A DNA stretch of 64,000 nucleotides from Nocardia amikacinitolerans NBRC 108937 (lineage in GTDB: Bacteria > Actinomycetota > Actinomycetes > Mycobacteriales > Mycobacteriaceae): NCBI RefSeq assembly GCF_001612615.1, contig NZ_BDAU01000001.1, forward strand, positions 431,737 to 495,736, given 5' to 3'. Both the position numbers and the translations under genes were made by a program. Every line of letters starts with the position of its first letter. Positions within the stretch are counted from its first letter, which is position 1. The notes under the pieces are model-generated. The model made no database searches, was not told the origin of the DNA, and saw only the letters and a program-made list of their open reading frames with translations. Of the stretch, positions 8,796 to 18,500 are shown in pieces.

Positions 8796-8948
8796 GGCAA
8801 TCCGGCGGGGCGGTCGTGGTGTGCCGACCGATAGTAGTGCTCTACCTGATTGAGCTACGGCAACATGCGCTGCCGGCGGGATTCGAACCCGCAACCGCTC
8901 CAGTGGAAGTGGTAACCGACCGACTCCGGCCCGCCCCTTCGGATTGCC
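8796..8948 (-). ncRNA. yrlA: Y-RNA-like gene 2 (YrlA type) with permuted tRNA-like domain
   Basis: A 153-nt element, two bases from the other Y-RNA-like gene and on the same strand. The ends pair over 9 bp plus 7 bp with a two-base mismatch. Between them, in minus-strand order, are a perfect T-arm (8876-8892, GTTCGAATC loop), a six-bp acceptor-like hairpin GGCAGC/GTTGCC closed by GCAT (8859-8874), and a canonical D-arm (8839-8855, loop TCAATCAGGTA). The T-arm precedes the D-arm, so this is a circularly permuted tRNA in which the acceptor stem is closed by a loop. That is the design reported for bacterial YrlA RNAs. A tRNA scanner may flag it as a pseudo-tRNA. Confidence 0.85.
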
Positions 8949-9078
8949 AACGCACCGAACTGTAGGACCCCGGCCCGACCGCACGCCACCGAATTAAATC
9001 TCCGCACACACCGCCCAGCGACGCACGCGGTCGATCCGCGAAAAATCCTTTGCACTCGGCCGGGTATCGGCGATGAAA

Positions 9079-9090
9079 TGTGAGTTCACA
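9079..9090. promoter_or_regulatory. Palindrome upstream of the MFS gene
   Basis: TGTGAGTTCACA has perfect 5-bp arms around a GT centre. It lies about 60 bp before the chosen MFS start and could be an operator for a TetR- or GntR-type repressor. It is short, so it may be fortuitous. Confidence 0.3.
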
Positions 9091-9148
9091 CGTCGTCTGC
9101 ACTCACATGACAGCCATCGACATCGGCACGCCGGAAGGAACTCGCACC

Positions 9149-10705
9149 GTGGACATCGTCGACGAGAGCGTGCACGACGGGGCCCCCGCGCTCGCCGGAC
9201 GGACCGAGTGGGTCGGGCTCCTCGTGCTCGCGCTCGCCTGCCTCGTCTACGCGATGGACCTCACGGTGCTGCACCTCGCGGTCCCGATGATCAGCGCAGA
9301 CCTGCATCCGACCAGCTCGCAGCTGCTCTGGATCATCGACGTCTACGGCTTCATGGTGGCCGGTCTGCTGATCACCATGGGGACCCTCGGCGACCGGATC
9401 GGCCGCCGCCGCATGCTGATGATCGGCGCGGCGTCGTTCGCGGTGGCCTCGGTGGTGGCGGCGTTCGCGCCCACCGCCGAGGCGCTGATCGTCTGCCGCG
9501 CGCTGCTCGGCATCGCGGGCGCCACGCTCGCGCCGTCCACGCTGTCGTTGATCTTCAACATGTTCCGCGATCCCCGGCAGCGTTCGGTGGCGGTGGGCGT
9601 GTGGGTCGGCGCGTTCTCGGCGGGCGGCGCGGTCGGGCCGATCTTCGGCGGCGTGCTGCTGGAGAACTTCTGGTGGGGATCGGTGTTCCTGCTCGCGGTG
9701 CCCGTCATGGTGCTGCTGCTGGTGCTCGGCCCCAAGGTGCTTCCGGAGTTCCGCGATCCCGAGGCCGGGCGGCTCGATCCGATCAGCGCCGCGCTGTGCG
9801 TGGGCACCATGATCGCGGTGGTGTTCGGCATGAAGAAGATCGCCCAGGACGGTGTCGGCGCGGCAGCGCTCGCGGGCCTGATCGGTGGCGCGGCGCTCGG
9901 CGTGCTGTTCGTGCGGCGTCAGCTCACCAGCGCCGACCCGATGCTGGACCTGCGGCTGTTCCGGTTGAGCCGGTTCCGCGTCGCGTTGCTGATCAACGTC
10001 GTCGGCATCTTCGTCGCGTTCGGCTACTTCCTGTTCGTCGCGCAGTACTTCCAACTGGTGCTCGCGATGTCACCGATGGCGACCGGTCTGGTGATGGTGC
10101 CCTCCGGTCTCGGGTTCATCGTCGGATCGCAGCTGGCGCCGCGGCTGGTTCAGCTGGTGCGGCCCGCCTACCTGATCGGCGGCGGGCTGGCCATGGCCGG
10201 TGTCGGGCTGCTGATGATGACGCAGCTGACCGCGTCCGACGGCTACGGTCTGGCACTGGCGGCTTCGGTGATCTCCGCGCTGGGATTGGCGCCGGTCTTC
10301 GGCATCACCACCGAACTCATCGTCGGCGCCGCACCGCCCGAGCAGGCGGGCGCCGCCTCGGGCGTCTCCGAAACCGGCGCGGAATTCGGCGGCGCGCTGG
10401 GCATCTCGATCTTGGGCAGCATCAGCATCGCGATCTACCGCGGCGACCTGTCGTCCTCGCTGCCCGCCGGGCTCTCCGAGGCCGACGCCGGGTCCGTCCG
10501 CGACACCTTGGGTGCGGCGGTGCAGGTGTCGACCCAGGTGCCGATGGATCTCGGCGAATCCGTGCTCGCGGCGGCGCGCGAAGCATTCCTGCACGGTGTG
10601 CACATCACCGCGGGCATCGCCGGCGTCGCCGCACTGGCCGTCGCGGTGGTGTCGGTGCGGAGGCTGCGCGATATCCCCGCGGGCCCGCTGACCCACGAGG
10701 ACTGA
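9149..10705 (+). CDS. MFS transporter, DHA2 (14-TMS, EmrB/QacA-like) drug efflux family
   Basis: A 518-residue membrane protein with about 14 predicted transmembrane segments. The family signatures are visible: VYAMDLTVLHLAVPMI in TM1 (motif D1), LGDRIGRRRMLMIG (motif A) after TM2, and a GVSETGAEFGGALG segment late in the protein. DHA2 proteins export drugs and other organic cations by proton antiport. GTG at 9149 is chosen because GGAAGGA lies nine bases upstream; starts at 9080 and 9107 have no ribosome binding site. A TetR gene lies 235 bp downstream in convergent orientation. A similar transporter is at 32.1-33.6 kb. Confidence 0.85.
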   Translation: MDIVDESVHDGAPALAGRTEWVGLLVLALACLVYAMDLTVLHLAVPMISADLHPTSSQLLWIIDVYGFMVAGLLITMGTLGDRIGRRRMLMIGAASFAVASVVAAFAPTAEALIVCRALLGIAGATLAPSTLSLIFNMFRDPRQRSVAVGVWVGAFSAGGAVGPIFGGVLLENFWWGSVFLLAVPVMVLLLVLGPKVLPEFRDPEAGRLDPISAALCVGTMIAVVFGMKKIAQDGVGAAALAGLIGGAALGVLFVRRQLTSADPMLDLRLFRLSRFRVALLINVVGIFVAFGYFLFVAQYFQLVLAMSPMATGLVMVPSGLGFIVGSQLAPRLVQLVRPAYLIGGGLAMAGVGLLMMTQLTASDGYGLALAASVISALGLAPVFGITTELIVGAAPPEQAGAASGVSETGAEFGGALGISILGSISIAIYRGDLSSSLPAGLSEADAGSVRDTLGAAVQVSTQVPMDLGESVLAAAREAFLHGVHITAGIAGVAALAVAVVSVRRLRDIPAGPLTHED

Positions 10706-10940
10706 CTCGACTGCCGACACTCGAGATCCGAGCGGGCATATCGTCCGAGCAGGCAGATCGATGGAACAACCGCCGCGACCAACCAGTGGCGTCGACGCAT
10801 GAATCTCGCAGACATCGCATCCCTGCGCGGCGTGCACAACAGCATCCCGAGAAGCCACGGCGGTCATTGCGGGGCAACTTGGCGCACACCCGAGCGCGAG
10901 CGATCGACGCGAGCGAAACAGCGGCTCCGAGCCGAAACCT

Positions 10941-11525
10941 CTATCGAGCCGCGGTCTCGGGCCCGTCCGCCAGCGCCGCGAACGCGGTCGACAGGGTGGC
11001 GCCGCTCGGCAACGCGCCGTCGTTGATCAACCAGAGCATCGAAAGCCCCTGGGTGAGCGCGAAGTAGAGTTCGCCGATCGCTTCGGCCTGCGGCTGGGTC
11101 AAGTGCGGGTGGGCTTCGCGCAGAGTGGCGGCGAGGTCGGCGGTCGCCTCGACAACGCTCTCGGCCATGAACCGCTGCGATTCCGGCGAGCGCGCCATGC
11201 GCAGCAGATTCTCCAAGCTGGCCAGCATGCCTTCGCGGTTGGCCGCGAAGACCGCGGACAGTCCGTCGATCATCGAGGCGAAGGCTTCGGACATCGGACG
11301 TCCCTCGGTCGCCTCGATCAGCTCACCCATCCTGTCGCCGATGCCGGTGCCGAGCGCCTCGGCAAGCGCCTCGGTGATCAACCGGTCCTTGGAACCGAAG
11401 TGGTAGCCGATCGCGGCCAGGCTGACCCCGGCCGCGTTCGCGATGTCGCGGGCGGTGGTCTTGGCGACGCCGCGCTCCATGATCGCCTTGCGAGCTCCGG
11501 CCAAGAGATCTTCACGGTTTCCCAT
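10941..11525 (-). CDS. TetR-family transcriptional regulator
   Basis: A 194-residue regulator. The N-terminal helix-turn-helix is clear: TTARDIANAAGVSLAAIGYHFGSKDRL, residues about 22-48. The rest is an all-helical ligand domain. ATG at 11525 gives the correct distance to the helix-turn-helix; longer starts add an Arg-rich stretch with no support. It faces away from the nucleoside hydrolase gene and converges on the MFS gene. Repeated GACGT palindromes about 25 bp upstream suggest it represses itself and possibly the divergent catabolic pair. The target transporter, if any, may be the neighbouring DHA2 protein, but this is only positional. Confidence 0.85.
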   Translation of the reverse strand: MGNREDLLAGARKAIMERGVAKTTARDIANAAGVSLAAIGYHFGSKDRLITEALAEALGTGIGDRMGELIEATEGRPMSEAFASMIDGLSAVFAANREGMLASLENLLRMARSPESQRFMAESVVEATADLAATLREAHPHLTQPQAEAIGELYFALTQGLSMLWLINDGALPSGATLSTAFAALADGPETAAR

Positions 11526-11546
11526 GCGGGCCAGAATACGGCATGT

Positions 11547-11571
11547 CTCAGACGTACGTCCTAGACGTCCG
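11547..11571. promoter_or_regulatory. Candidate TetR operator in the tetR/nucleoside hydrolase intergenic region
   Basis: The stretch contains GACGTACGTC (11551-11560, a perfect 10-bp palindrome) followed three bases later by GACGTC (11564-11569). It lies 25-45 bp upstream of the regulator's ATG, where autorepression would be expected. Confidence 0.45.
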
Positions 11572-11670
11572 TTCAACCACCGCCGGTTGCCCGAGCGTCG
11601 CCGTGCCCCCTTCGGCCGCACCCGGGACACTGGCCGGAGCGCGCCCGGCGGAGTCGATTACTGTCGAATC

Positions 11671-12723
11671 GTGCGGCAGAAGATGATCGTGGACGTCGAT
11701 ACCGGAATCGACGATTCGCTGGCCCTGCTGTACCTGCTCGCCTCCCCCGAGGCGCGAATCCTCGGTATCGCGGCGACCGCGGGCAATGTGCCCGCCGCCC
11801 AGGTCGCGGCCAACAATCTCGCGTGGCTGGATGTGTGCCGGGCGCCGGAGATCGAGGTCGCCCTCGGCGCGGCCGAGCCGCTGGCCATCCCCTTGCGCAC
11901 CACCGAGGACACGCACGGCCCGCAGGGCATCGGCTACGCCGAACTGCCCGAGACCCGGCGCACGTGTTCCGACCGCACGGCCGCGCAGATGTGGGTGGCG
12001 CTGGCCCGCGAACATCCCGGCGAGATCATCGGCCTGTGCACCGGTCCGCTCACCAATCTCGCGCTGGCGCTGCGGATCGAACCCGAGCTGCCGCGACTGC
12101 TGCGCCGAGTGGTGATCATGGGCGGCGCGTTCAACCATCCGGGCAACACCACGCCGACCAACGAGTGGAACGTGCACGTCGATCCCGAGGCGGCCAAGGA
12201 GGTGTTCGACGCCTTCTCCGCCGCACCGCCGGACCGCCGACCGGTGGTGTGCGCCCTCGACATCACCGAGACCATCGAGATGCATCCGAAGCACCTGGCC
12301 CTGCTCGCCGAGCGCGCGCTCAGCCACCCTCCGGAGACGGTGTCGGAGGACGACGTGCCGGGCACCCGATCGGTGGCCTCGAATCCCGTTGTGCGCCACG
12401 TGTCCGACGCCGTGCGGTTCTATTTCGAGTTCCACCGCGCCTACGACCAGGGCTATCTCGCGCACATGCACGACCCCTTCGCCGCGGCGGTGGCACTCGA
12501 CCCGTCCCTGGCGCGCACCAGGCCCGCGACCGTCGACGTCGAGCTGACCGGCACCTTGACGCGGGCGACGACGGTGGCCGATTGGGCGGGCATGTGGGGG
12601 CGGGAACCCAACGCGGACATCGTCGTCGACACCGATCCCGAGCTGTTCTTCGATCGGCTCATCGCCCGGGTCGGCGATTTCGCGAAGAATCTCTATCCCT
12701 TGCCCACGAAGGATCTTCGGTGA
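11671..12723 (+). CDS. Nucleoside hydrolase (inosine-uridine preferring type)
   Basis: A 350-residue enzyme that splits the N-glycosidic bond of ribonucleosides for salvage. The calcium-binding N-terminal signature DVDTGIDDSLAL is intact near residue 8. GLCTGPLTNLALAL and VVIMGGAF are the other core family motifs, and NEWNVHVDPEA supplies ribose-binding Asn and Asp residues. GTG at 11671 and ATG at 11683 are both possible; GTG is preferred because it keeps a few charged residues before the first strand. Its TGA stop overlaps the GTG of the next gene, so the two are translationally coupled. Confidence 0.9.
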   Translation: MRQKMIVDVDTGIDDSLALLYLLASPEARILGIAATAGNVPAAQVAANNLAWLDVCRAPEIEVALGAAEPLAIPLRTTEDTHGPQGIGYAELPETRRTCSDRTAAQMWVALAREHPGEIIGLCTGPLTNLALALRIEPELPRLLRRVVIMGGAFNHPGNTTPTNEWNVHVDPEAAKEVFDAFSAAPPDRRPVVCALDITETIEMHPKHLALLAERALSHPPETVSEDDVPGTRSVASNPVVRHVSDAVRFYFEFHRAYDQGYLAHMHDPFAAAVALDPSLARTRPATVDVELTGTLTRATTVADWAGMWGREPNADIVVDTDPELFFDRLIARVGDFAKNLYPLPTKDLR

Positions 12724-13601
12724 TCGACGACGACAATTCCTACCTCGCCGACTTCCGCGCGCGCCTCGGCCTGCCCGGAATCATCGACGTGCACACCCAT
12801 TTCATGCCGGAACGGGTGCTGAGCAAGGTGTGGTCGTACTTCGATTCGGTGGGCCCGCTGACCGGCCGCAGCTGGCCGATCGCCTATCGCGAGGACGAGC
12901 AGGTGCGACTGAAGACGCTGCGCGACTTCGGTGTTCGCGCGTTCACCTCGCTCGTGTACCCGCACAAGCCGGAGATGGCCGCGTGGTTGAACGACTGGAC
13001 CGCCGAGTTCGCAGCCCGCACCCCCGAATGCCTGCACACCGCCACCTTCTACCCCGAGCCGGGTGCGGCGGACTACGTCGCGACCGCGCTCGAACGCGGC
13101 GCGCGAGTCTTCAAGGTGCACATCCAGGTCGGCGATTTCCCGCCCGGTGATCCGCTGCTCACCCCGGTCTGGGGACTGCTGGAGGACGCGGGCGTTCCCG
13201 CGCTGATCCATTGCGGGTCCGGTCCCGCTCCCGGCCGATTCACCGGCCCCGAGCCGATCGCCGAACTGCTGCGACGCTTCCCGCGCCTGAAGCTGATCGT
13301 CGCGCACATGGGCACCCCCGAGTACGCGCAGTTCCTCGATCTGGCGGAGCGGCACGACGGCGTCTACCTCGACACCACGATGGTGTGGACCGATTTCAGC
13401 GAGGCGGACGCTCCGTTCCCCGTCGCCGAGTACGGCCGGGTGCGCGAATACGGCGAGCGCATCCTGTTCGGCAGCGATTTCCCGAACATCCCCTACAGCT
13501 ACGGCCACGCCATCCAAGCCCTGGAGCGCCTGGAACTCGGTGACGATTGGGTGGGGCAGGTCTGCTATCGCAATGCGGTCGATCTCTTCTCGCTGAGCTG
13601 A
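12720..13601 (+). CDS. Amidohydrolase family 2 protein (ACMSD-like TIM barrel)
   Basis: A 293-residue metal-dependent hydrolase. IDVHTHFMPERV near residue 22 carries the His-x-His metal pair, ALIHCGSGP and LIVAHMGTPEY supply further His ligands, and ILFGSDFPNIPYS near the C-terminus carries the catalytic Asp. These are typical of the amidohydrolase-2/ACMSD group of decarboxylases and hydrolases. It starts with GTG inside the stop of the nucleoside hydrolase (GTGA overlap), so a joint role in nucleoside or base degradation is plausible but not proved. Confidence 0.85.
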   Translation: MIDDDNSYLADFRARLGLPGIIDVHTHFMPERVLSKVWSYFDSVGPLTGRSWPIAYREDEQVRLKTLRDFGVRAFTSLVYPHKPEMAAWLNDWTAEFAARTPECLHTATFYPEPGAADYVATALERGARVFKVHIQVGDFPPGDPLLTPVWGLLEDAGVPALIHCGSGPAPGRFTGPEPIAELLRRFPRLKLIVAHMGTPEYAQFLDLAERHDGVYLDTTMVWTDFSEADAPFPVAEYGRVREYGERILFGSDFPNIPYSYGHAIQALERLELGDDWVGQVCYRNAVDLFSLS

Positions 13602-13630
13602 TTCGACGTCGCTGCGCAACCTACTGCGTT

Positions 13631-15529
13631 TCAGCGGGTCTCGCGGCGGGAGAGTCCGCTGGCGCGCAGCACTCGGCGGTCCACGGCCGCGCGGATGGCC
13701 TCGTCGGTGCCGATGATGCGCACGTGTTTGCGTGCCCTGGTGATCGCGGTGTAGAGCAACTCCCTGGTGAGCAGCGTGGATTCGGGTTCGGGCAGCACGA
13801 CGGAGACGGTGTCGTACTGGCTGCCCTGGCTGCGGTGGATGGTCATGGCGAAAACCGTGACCACCGAGGGGAATTGGGTGGGGTGCACCAGGTACGGCTC
13901 GCTGCCGCGCTGGAGGGCCGCGCGCAACGATCCGTCGGGCATGCGGACGATGACGCCGGTGTCGCCGTTGTAGATGCGCGCCTCGTGGTCGTTGGCGGTG
14001 ACCAGCAGCGGCTGTCCCGGATACCAAGCGGCGTAGTGCGTGTCGGGCCCCGCGCCGGAGGCCGCCGCCCAGTCCGCGGCCATCCGGTCCCAGCGCTCCA
14101 CGCCGAACGGGCCCTGCCGGTGCGCGCACAGCAGCCGGTGCGATTCCAGCGCGAGCAGCGCACCGGCGGCGTCGCCGTCGACGGCGGCGTCGGTGACCGC
14201 CCGCGCAGCCCGCCCCACGTCCCCGCGCACGGGCGCGGTGTCCTCCGGCGCGCACAGCGACAGCTCGGGACCACCCGCGCGCAGCAACTCCAGCGCCGCG
14301 TCGGCGTCGCCCGCGCGCACCGCGACGGCCAGATCGGCGATCCGACCGCCGAAACGCCGCCCCCTGGTGAGCCGGACGATGCCGCCGCGCAGCCGCGTCC
14401 GCTCCAGCGGCGTGAGCGCCTCCGCGTCGTGGCCCGGCCCGTGCGCGCCTTCGCCGATGATCTCGTCGAGCACCGGATTCGGTTCCCCGGCAACGGGTCC
14501 GGCGACCAGATCGGCGAGCACCGCGCCCGCGTCCACCGAGGCGAGCTGGTCGGGGTCGCCCACCAGGACCAGGCGGGTGTCGGGGCGCAGCGCGGCGAGC
14601 AGGCTGCTCATCATGGTCAGCGACACCATGGAGGTCTCGTCGACCACGATGACGTCGTAAGGCAGGCGGTTGAACTCGTGGTACTTGAATCGGGTGCGAC
14701 GCCCGCGCTGCCAACCGAGCAGGCGGTGCAATGTAGCGGCCGTCAGCTCCGGCAAGCCCAAGTCGCCCGCCTGTTCGCGGACCGCTTCCTGTAGGCGCGC
14801 GGCCGCTTTGCCGGTCGGCGCGGCGAGCGCGATACGCAGCGCGGCGGCCTTGGGGTTCGCCCTGCGGTGCGCCTCGAGCAGCGCGAGAACGCGGGCGATG
14901 GTGTGGGTCTTCCCGGTGCCTGGCCCGCCCGCCACCACGGTGGTCCAGTGCGTGGCGGCCAGCGCGGCGGCTAGGCGCTGCCGGTCGGGCCCCTCGCCGA
15001 GCGGGCTGTCGAAGAGCCGGTCCAGTTCCCGCCGCACGACGGGGACGTCGATCTTGGGGTGGGTCGCCGCGCGTTCGGTGAGCACCCGCCGGATCGTCTG
15101 CTCCTGCTGGTAGTAACGGTCCAGGTAGAGCAGCGGGCCGGTGTCGTCGCCGCGTTGCGGCGGCACCAGCCGCAGCGGACACAGCGGACCCGCGGGCCCG
15201 CCGCAGACCAGCGGGCTGACCTTCAGCGCTGCCGTCACCGCCGCGATGTCCGGCCACGGCAGCGTCGCCGGGTCGACGCCCGCCCCCGCGTCCCAGTCCT
15301 CGTCCGCGTCGACGCCGATCTCCCGCATCCGATTCAGCTCCAGGCACACCGAGCCCGAGCGCACCGCCCGCACGGCCAAGGCCGCCGCGAACAGCACCTC
15401 CTCGGAGTCCTCGCGCCCCAACCGCCCGAGCCGCAACGCGACGTGCACGTCGGCGGCGGACAATACACCGGCCTCGTTGAAGACCCGTAACAGCCCAGTG
15501 CCGCGCTGCGCCAATTGAATCGACGTCAC
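13631..15529 (-). CDS. recD: Exodeoxyribonuclease V alpha subunit (RecD helicase)
   Basis: A 632-residue superfamily 1B 5'-3' helicase, the fast motor of RecBCD. Walker A VAGGPGTGKT lies near residue 198, followed by VVDETSMVS (motif II), LVLVGDPDQLASV (motif III) and, near the C-terminus, TIHRSQGSQYDTV and LYTAITRARK (motifs V and VI). The N-terminal 130 residues match the RecB-contact region. GTG at 15529 is used because its first bases overlap the TGA of recB; the frame upstream is unrelated Arg-rich shadow. It is the last gene of recC-recB-recD. Confidence 0.93.
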   Translation of the reverse strand: MTSIQLAQRGTGLLRVFNEAGVLSAADVHVALRLGRLGREDSEEVLFAAALAVRAVRSGSVCLELNRMREIGVDADEDWDAGAGVDPATLPWPDIAAVTAALKVSPLVCGGPAGPLCPLRLVPPQRGDDTGPLLYLDRYYQQEQTIRRVLTERAATHPKIDVPVVRRELDRLFDSPLGEGPDRQRLAAALAATHWTTVVAGGPGTGKTHTIARVLALLEAHRRANPKAAALRIALAAPTGKAAARLQEAVREQAGDLGLPELTAATLHRLLGWQRGRRTRFKYHEFNRLPYDVIVVDETSMVSLTMMSSLLAALRPDTRLVLVGDPDQLASVDAGAVLADLVAGPVAGEPNPVLDEIIGEGAHGPGHDAEALTPLERTRLRGGIVRLTRGRRFGGRIADLAVAVRAGDADAALELLRAGGPELSLCAPEDTAPVRGDVGRAARAVTDAAVDGDAAGALLALESHRLLCAHRQGPFGVERWDRMAADWAAASGAGPDTHYAAWYPGQPLLVTANDHEARIYNGDTGVIVRMPDGSLRAALQRGSEPYLVHPTQFPSVVTVFAMTIHRSQGSQYDTVSVVLPEPESTLLTRELLYTAITRARKHVRIIGTDEAIRAAVDRRVLRASGLSRRETR

Positions 15530-18500
15530 CGGCCCTCCCCCGCGAGCAGATCCGACAGGGCGATGATCAGCGCGACGGGTGGCGTCCAGTCGAAAACGCC
15601 TCGCCCGTGCGGTGTCTCGGGTCCGACCATGCCGCGGACGAACAGGTACCGGCAGCCGCCGAGGTGGCGGGAAGGGTCGTAGCCTGGCAGTCGCCAGCGC
15701 AGATACCGGTGCAGCGCAACGGAATACAGCAGCGCTTGCAGCGGATAGTGCGAGCGCAGCATCTCGGCGGCCATCCGCTCCCTTGTGTAGTGGTCGACGG
15801 TCAGATCGCCGGTGCCGAGGCGGTTGGTCTTGTAGTCGACGACGACGAAACGCGGTGCGCCGCTGGGATCGGCGACGCGCAGCACGGCGTCGATGCTGCC
15901 GGTGAGGTAGCCGCGCAGCTGGATGTCTTCCAGGTTCGCCAGCAGGTCGGCGTAGCACGCCAGATCGTCGTCGGGCGGCAGGTGCTCGCGCAGCAGATCC
16001 GCGATGCCGCGCAGCGTCGCCGCCCGCGCGGCCGGGGTGTCACCACCGGCCAGCGGCAGCTCGAATTCCAGCTCGGCAAGCTGGTCACGGCGGGAAAGGT
16101 CGGCGAGACAACCGAATCCGAGCGGCGTGCGCAGCACGGCGAGCAGCGCAGCGCCGAGCACGGCGGGATCGATGTCCGCCATCAACTCCTCGACAGCGGT
16201 GCGGCAGCGGGTGTGCACTTCGGTGTCGAGATCCGCCACGCCGGTGTCGATCCGCTCGAGCACGCCGTGCACCAGGGTGCCGAACTCCGCGCCGTAGGGC
16301 AGCGCGTTCATCAGGGAAGGTGCGGCGACAAAGGCCGGTTCGGTGGTGTCGGGGGGCGGCGCGGACGGCTCGTCCTCCGGCCCGCGCTCGTCCTCCGGTT
16401 CGGTGTCCGCGGCGATCTCGTGCGCGCCCGCGGTGAGCGCGGAATACGAGGTGCGCCGCCACTGCTGGTCCATGACGCGGTCGAAGCGCGCGGCCGCGAG
16501 GTCGCCGCCGGGCTGTTCGGTGCGCACCCTGCGCGGCTCGACGTCCTCGGCCGGTTCCACCGCGGTCACCGAGATCGCCTCCGGCGCGGCGGCCGCCCAC
16601 GCCGCCAGCATCGGCACCGCCTGCTGGTCGGCGGGCACCGCGGCCCGGCCGCGCACCGTCTCGCCGCCGTCAGGGCGGCCGAGGATCATCCGATGCAGTG
16701 GCGCCGCGGCAGTGGTGATCGCAGGCGCCCACCAGGCAACGACCTGGCACATCGCGCGGGTCAGCGCGACGTAGAGCAACCGCAGTTCCTCACCCGCCTC
16801 CTCGGCCTCGCTGCGCAGCTTGCGCTCGGCGTAGCCCACGGCCTCCTGGCCACCCACGTCGAGTACGCGCGCGCCGTCGTCGTCGTGGAACAGCAGGGTG
16901 GCGGGGTACGGGTTCTTGGCACTGTCCCACGCGAAAGGCAGGTAGACGATGGGGAATTCGAGGCCCTTGCTGGCGTGCACCGTGGCGATCTGCACGGCCG
17001 CCGCGTCGCGGTCGAGCCTGCGGGAGCGGTCGGCGACGGCGCTCGCGGCGGGGTCGCGCACCTGATCGGCCAGCCAGCGGGTCAGCGCGGTCAGGCCGAG
17101 CCCCTCGGCGAGCGCGACCTTATCGAGCAGCTGGGCGATGTGCCTGAGGTCGGTGAGCTGGCGTTCGCCGTTCTCGATCGAGAGCAGCCGCGGCGCGAGA
17201 CCGGTTTCGGCGGAAAGCTTTTCGTAGACCGCGGCGAATCCGGCGCGGGCGAAAAGCCGGGCCGCCTCGCGCAGCTGCGCGCTCACCCGTCCGACGAGAT
17301 CGGCGCCGCCGCTGTCGATGTCGGCCGCCGTGCAACCGAGGATCGGTGTACACGCGGCCAAACGGACGCGGTCGGATCGGTGCGGCTGTTCCAGCGCGCG
17401 CAGCACCCACAGCCAGTCGGTGGCGCTCGGCGTGCCGAAAACGCTGGTGCCGCCCGCGAGCACCGAGGCGACGCCAACCCGGTCCAGCGCCGCACGGACC
17501 ACATCGATCTGGGAGCGCGTGCGCACCAGCACGGCGATGTCGCCCGGCCCGACCGGACGGCGGACGACGCCGTCGATGTCGGTGTCCGGCACCGATTCTC
17601 GCGCCTGCTCGGCCGAGTCCGCGTTCGCCTTCGACCCGGGAACCGTCAGTCGCACACCGGATTCCAGCAGGCGCACGATGTCGGCGGCGAGGTCGTCGGC
17701 GACCTTGGCGCGCTGGCGGCCCACGGACGGGAAGCCGGACTTGTTCAGCGGGCCCGCCCCCGTGCGCGGCAGGCACCGGACCCGCATCGGGGTGACGAAC
17801 TCGGCGGGCCCGGACAGGCGCGACCACGGTCGCGTCGCGGCGACCGGGTAGACGGTGATCTCGGGGTGGCCAAGCGCGGCGCCGCCCTGCACGCGCTCGA
17901 GCGCGGCGAGCAGTCCGGCGTCGCTGCGCCAGTTGGTGGTGAGCTCGCTGCGCCGGTCGGCGTGCGCGACCGCGTCCAGGTAGCTGAGCACTTCCGCGCC
18001 GCGGAAGGCGTAGATGGCCTGCTTGGGATCACCGACCAGTACGAGGGTGGTCTCGCCGTGGAAGGAGCGGCGCAGGATGTCCCACTGGAGCGGATCGGTG
18101 TCCTGGAACTCGTCGACCAGCGCCACGCGGTAGCGGTCCCGGATGCGGGCGCAGGCGCGCGGGCCGTGGTCGGGATCGGCGAGCACGTCGTGCAGCAGCA
18201 CCAGCAGGTCGTCGAAATCACGCAGTCCCGCAAGGCGTTTGCGGCGCTCGGTCTCGGCGCGCACCGCCTCGGCGAAGGCCACCCGCTCCCCCGCGGTTCC
18301 GTCGCCGCGCGGTACCAGCCGGGCGTGCCGGTCGCGGACCGCGGCCAGCGCGAGGCTGTGCGCCTCCTTCAGCGCGAACGGCGGCGTGGCGCGGGCGTAG
18401 CGGTGCAGGTAGAGGTCGTCGGCCACCGTGCAGGTCAGCTCGTCGACCGATTCCACGAGGCGCGAACCCGGGTCGTGTTCGCCCGCGAGCCCCAGCTCGT

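Noticed and set aside
8839..8892. A normal tRNA gene on the minus strand
   Set aside because: Both D-arm and T-arm look canonical, but the T-arm comes first and the acceptor strands are joined by a GCAT loop. There is no anticodon arm or free 3' end, so it is a tRNA mimic within a Y RNA.
8842..9102. Short minus-strand open frames across the Y RNA region
   Set aside because: They run through perfect stems and tRNA-like arms and have no ribosome binding site or protein similarity.
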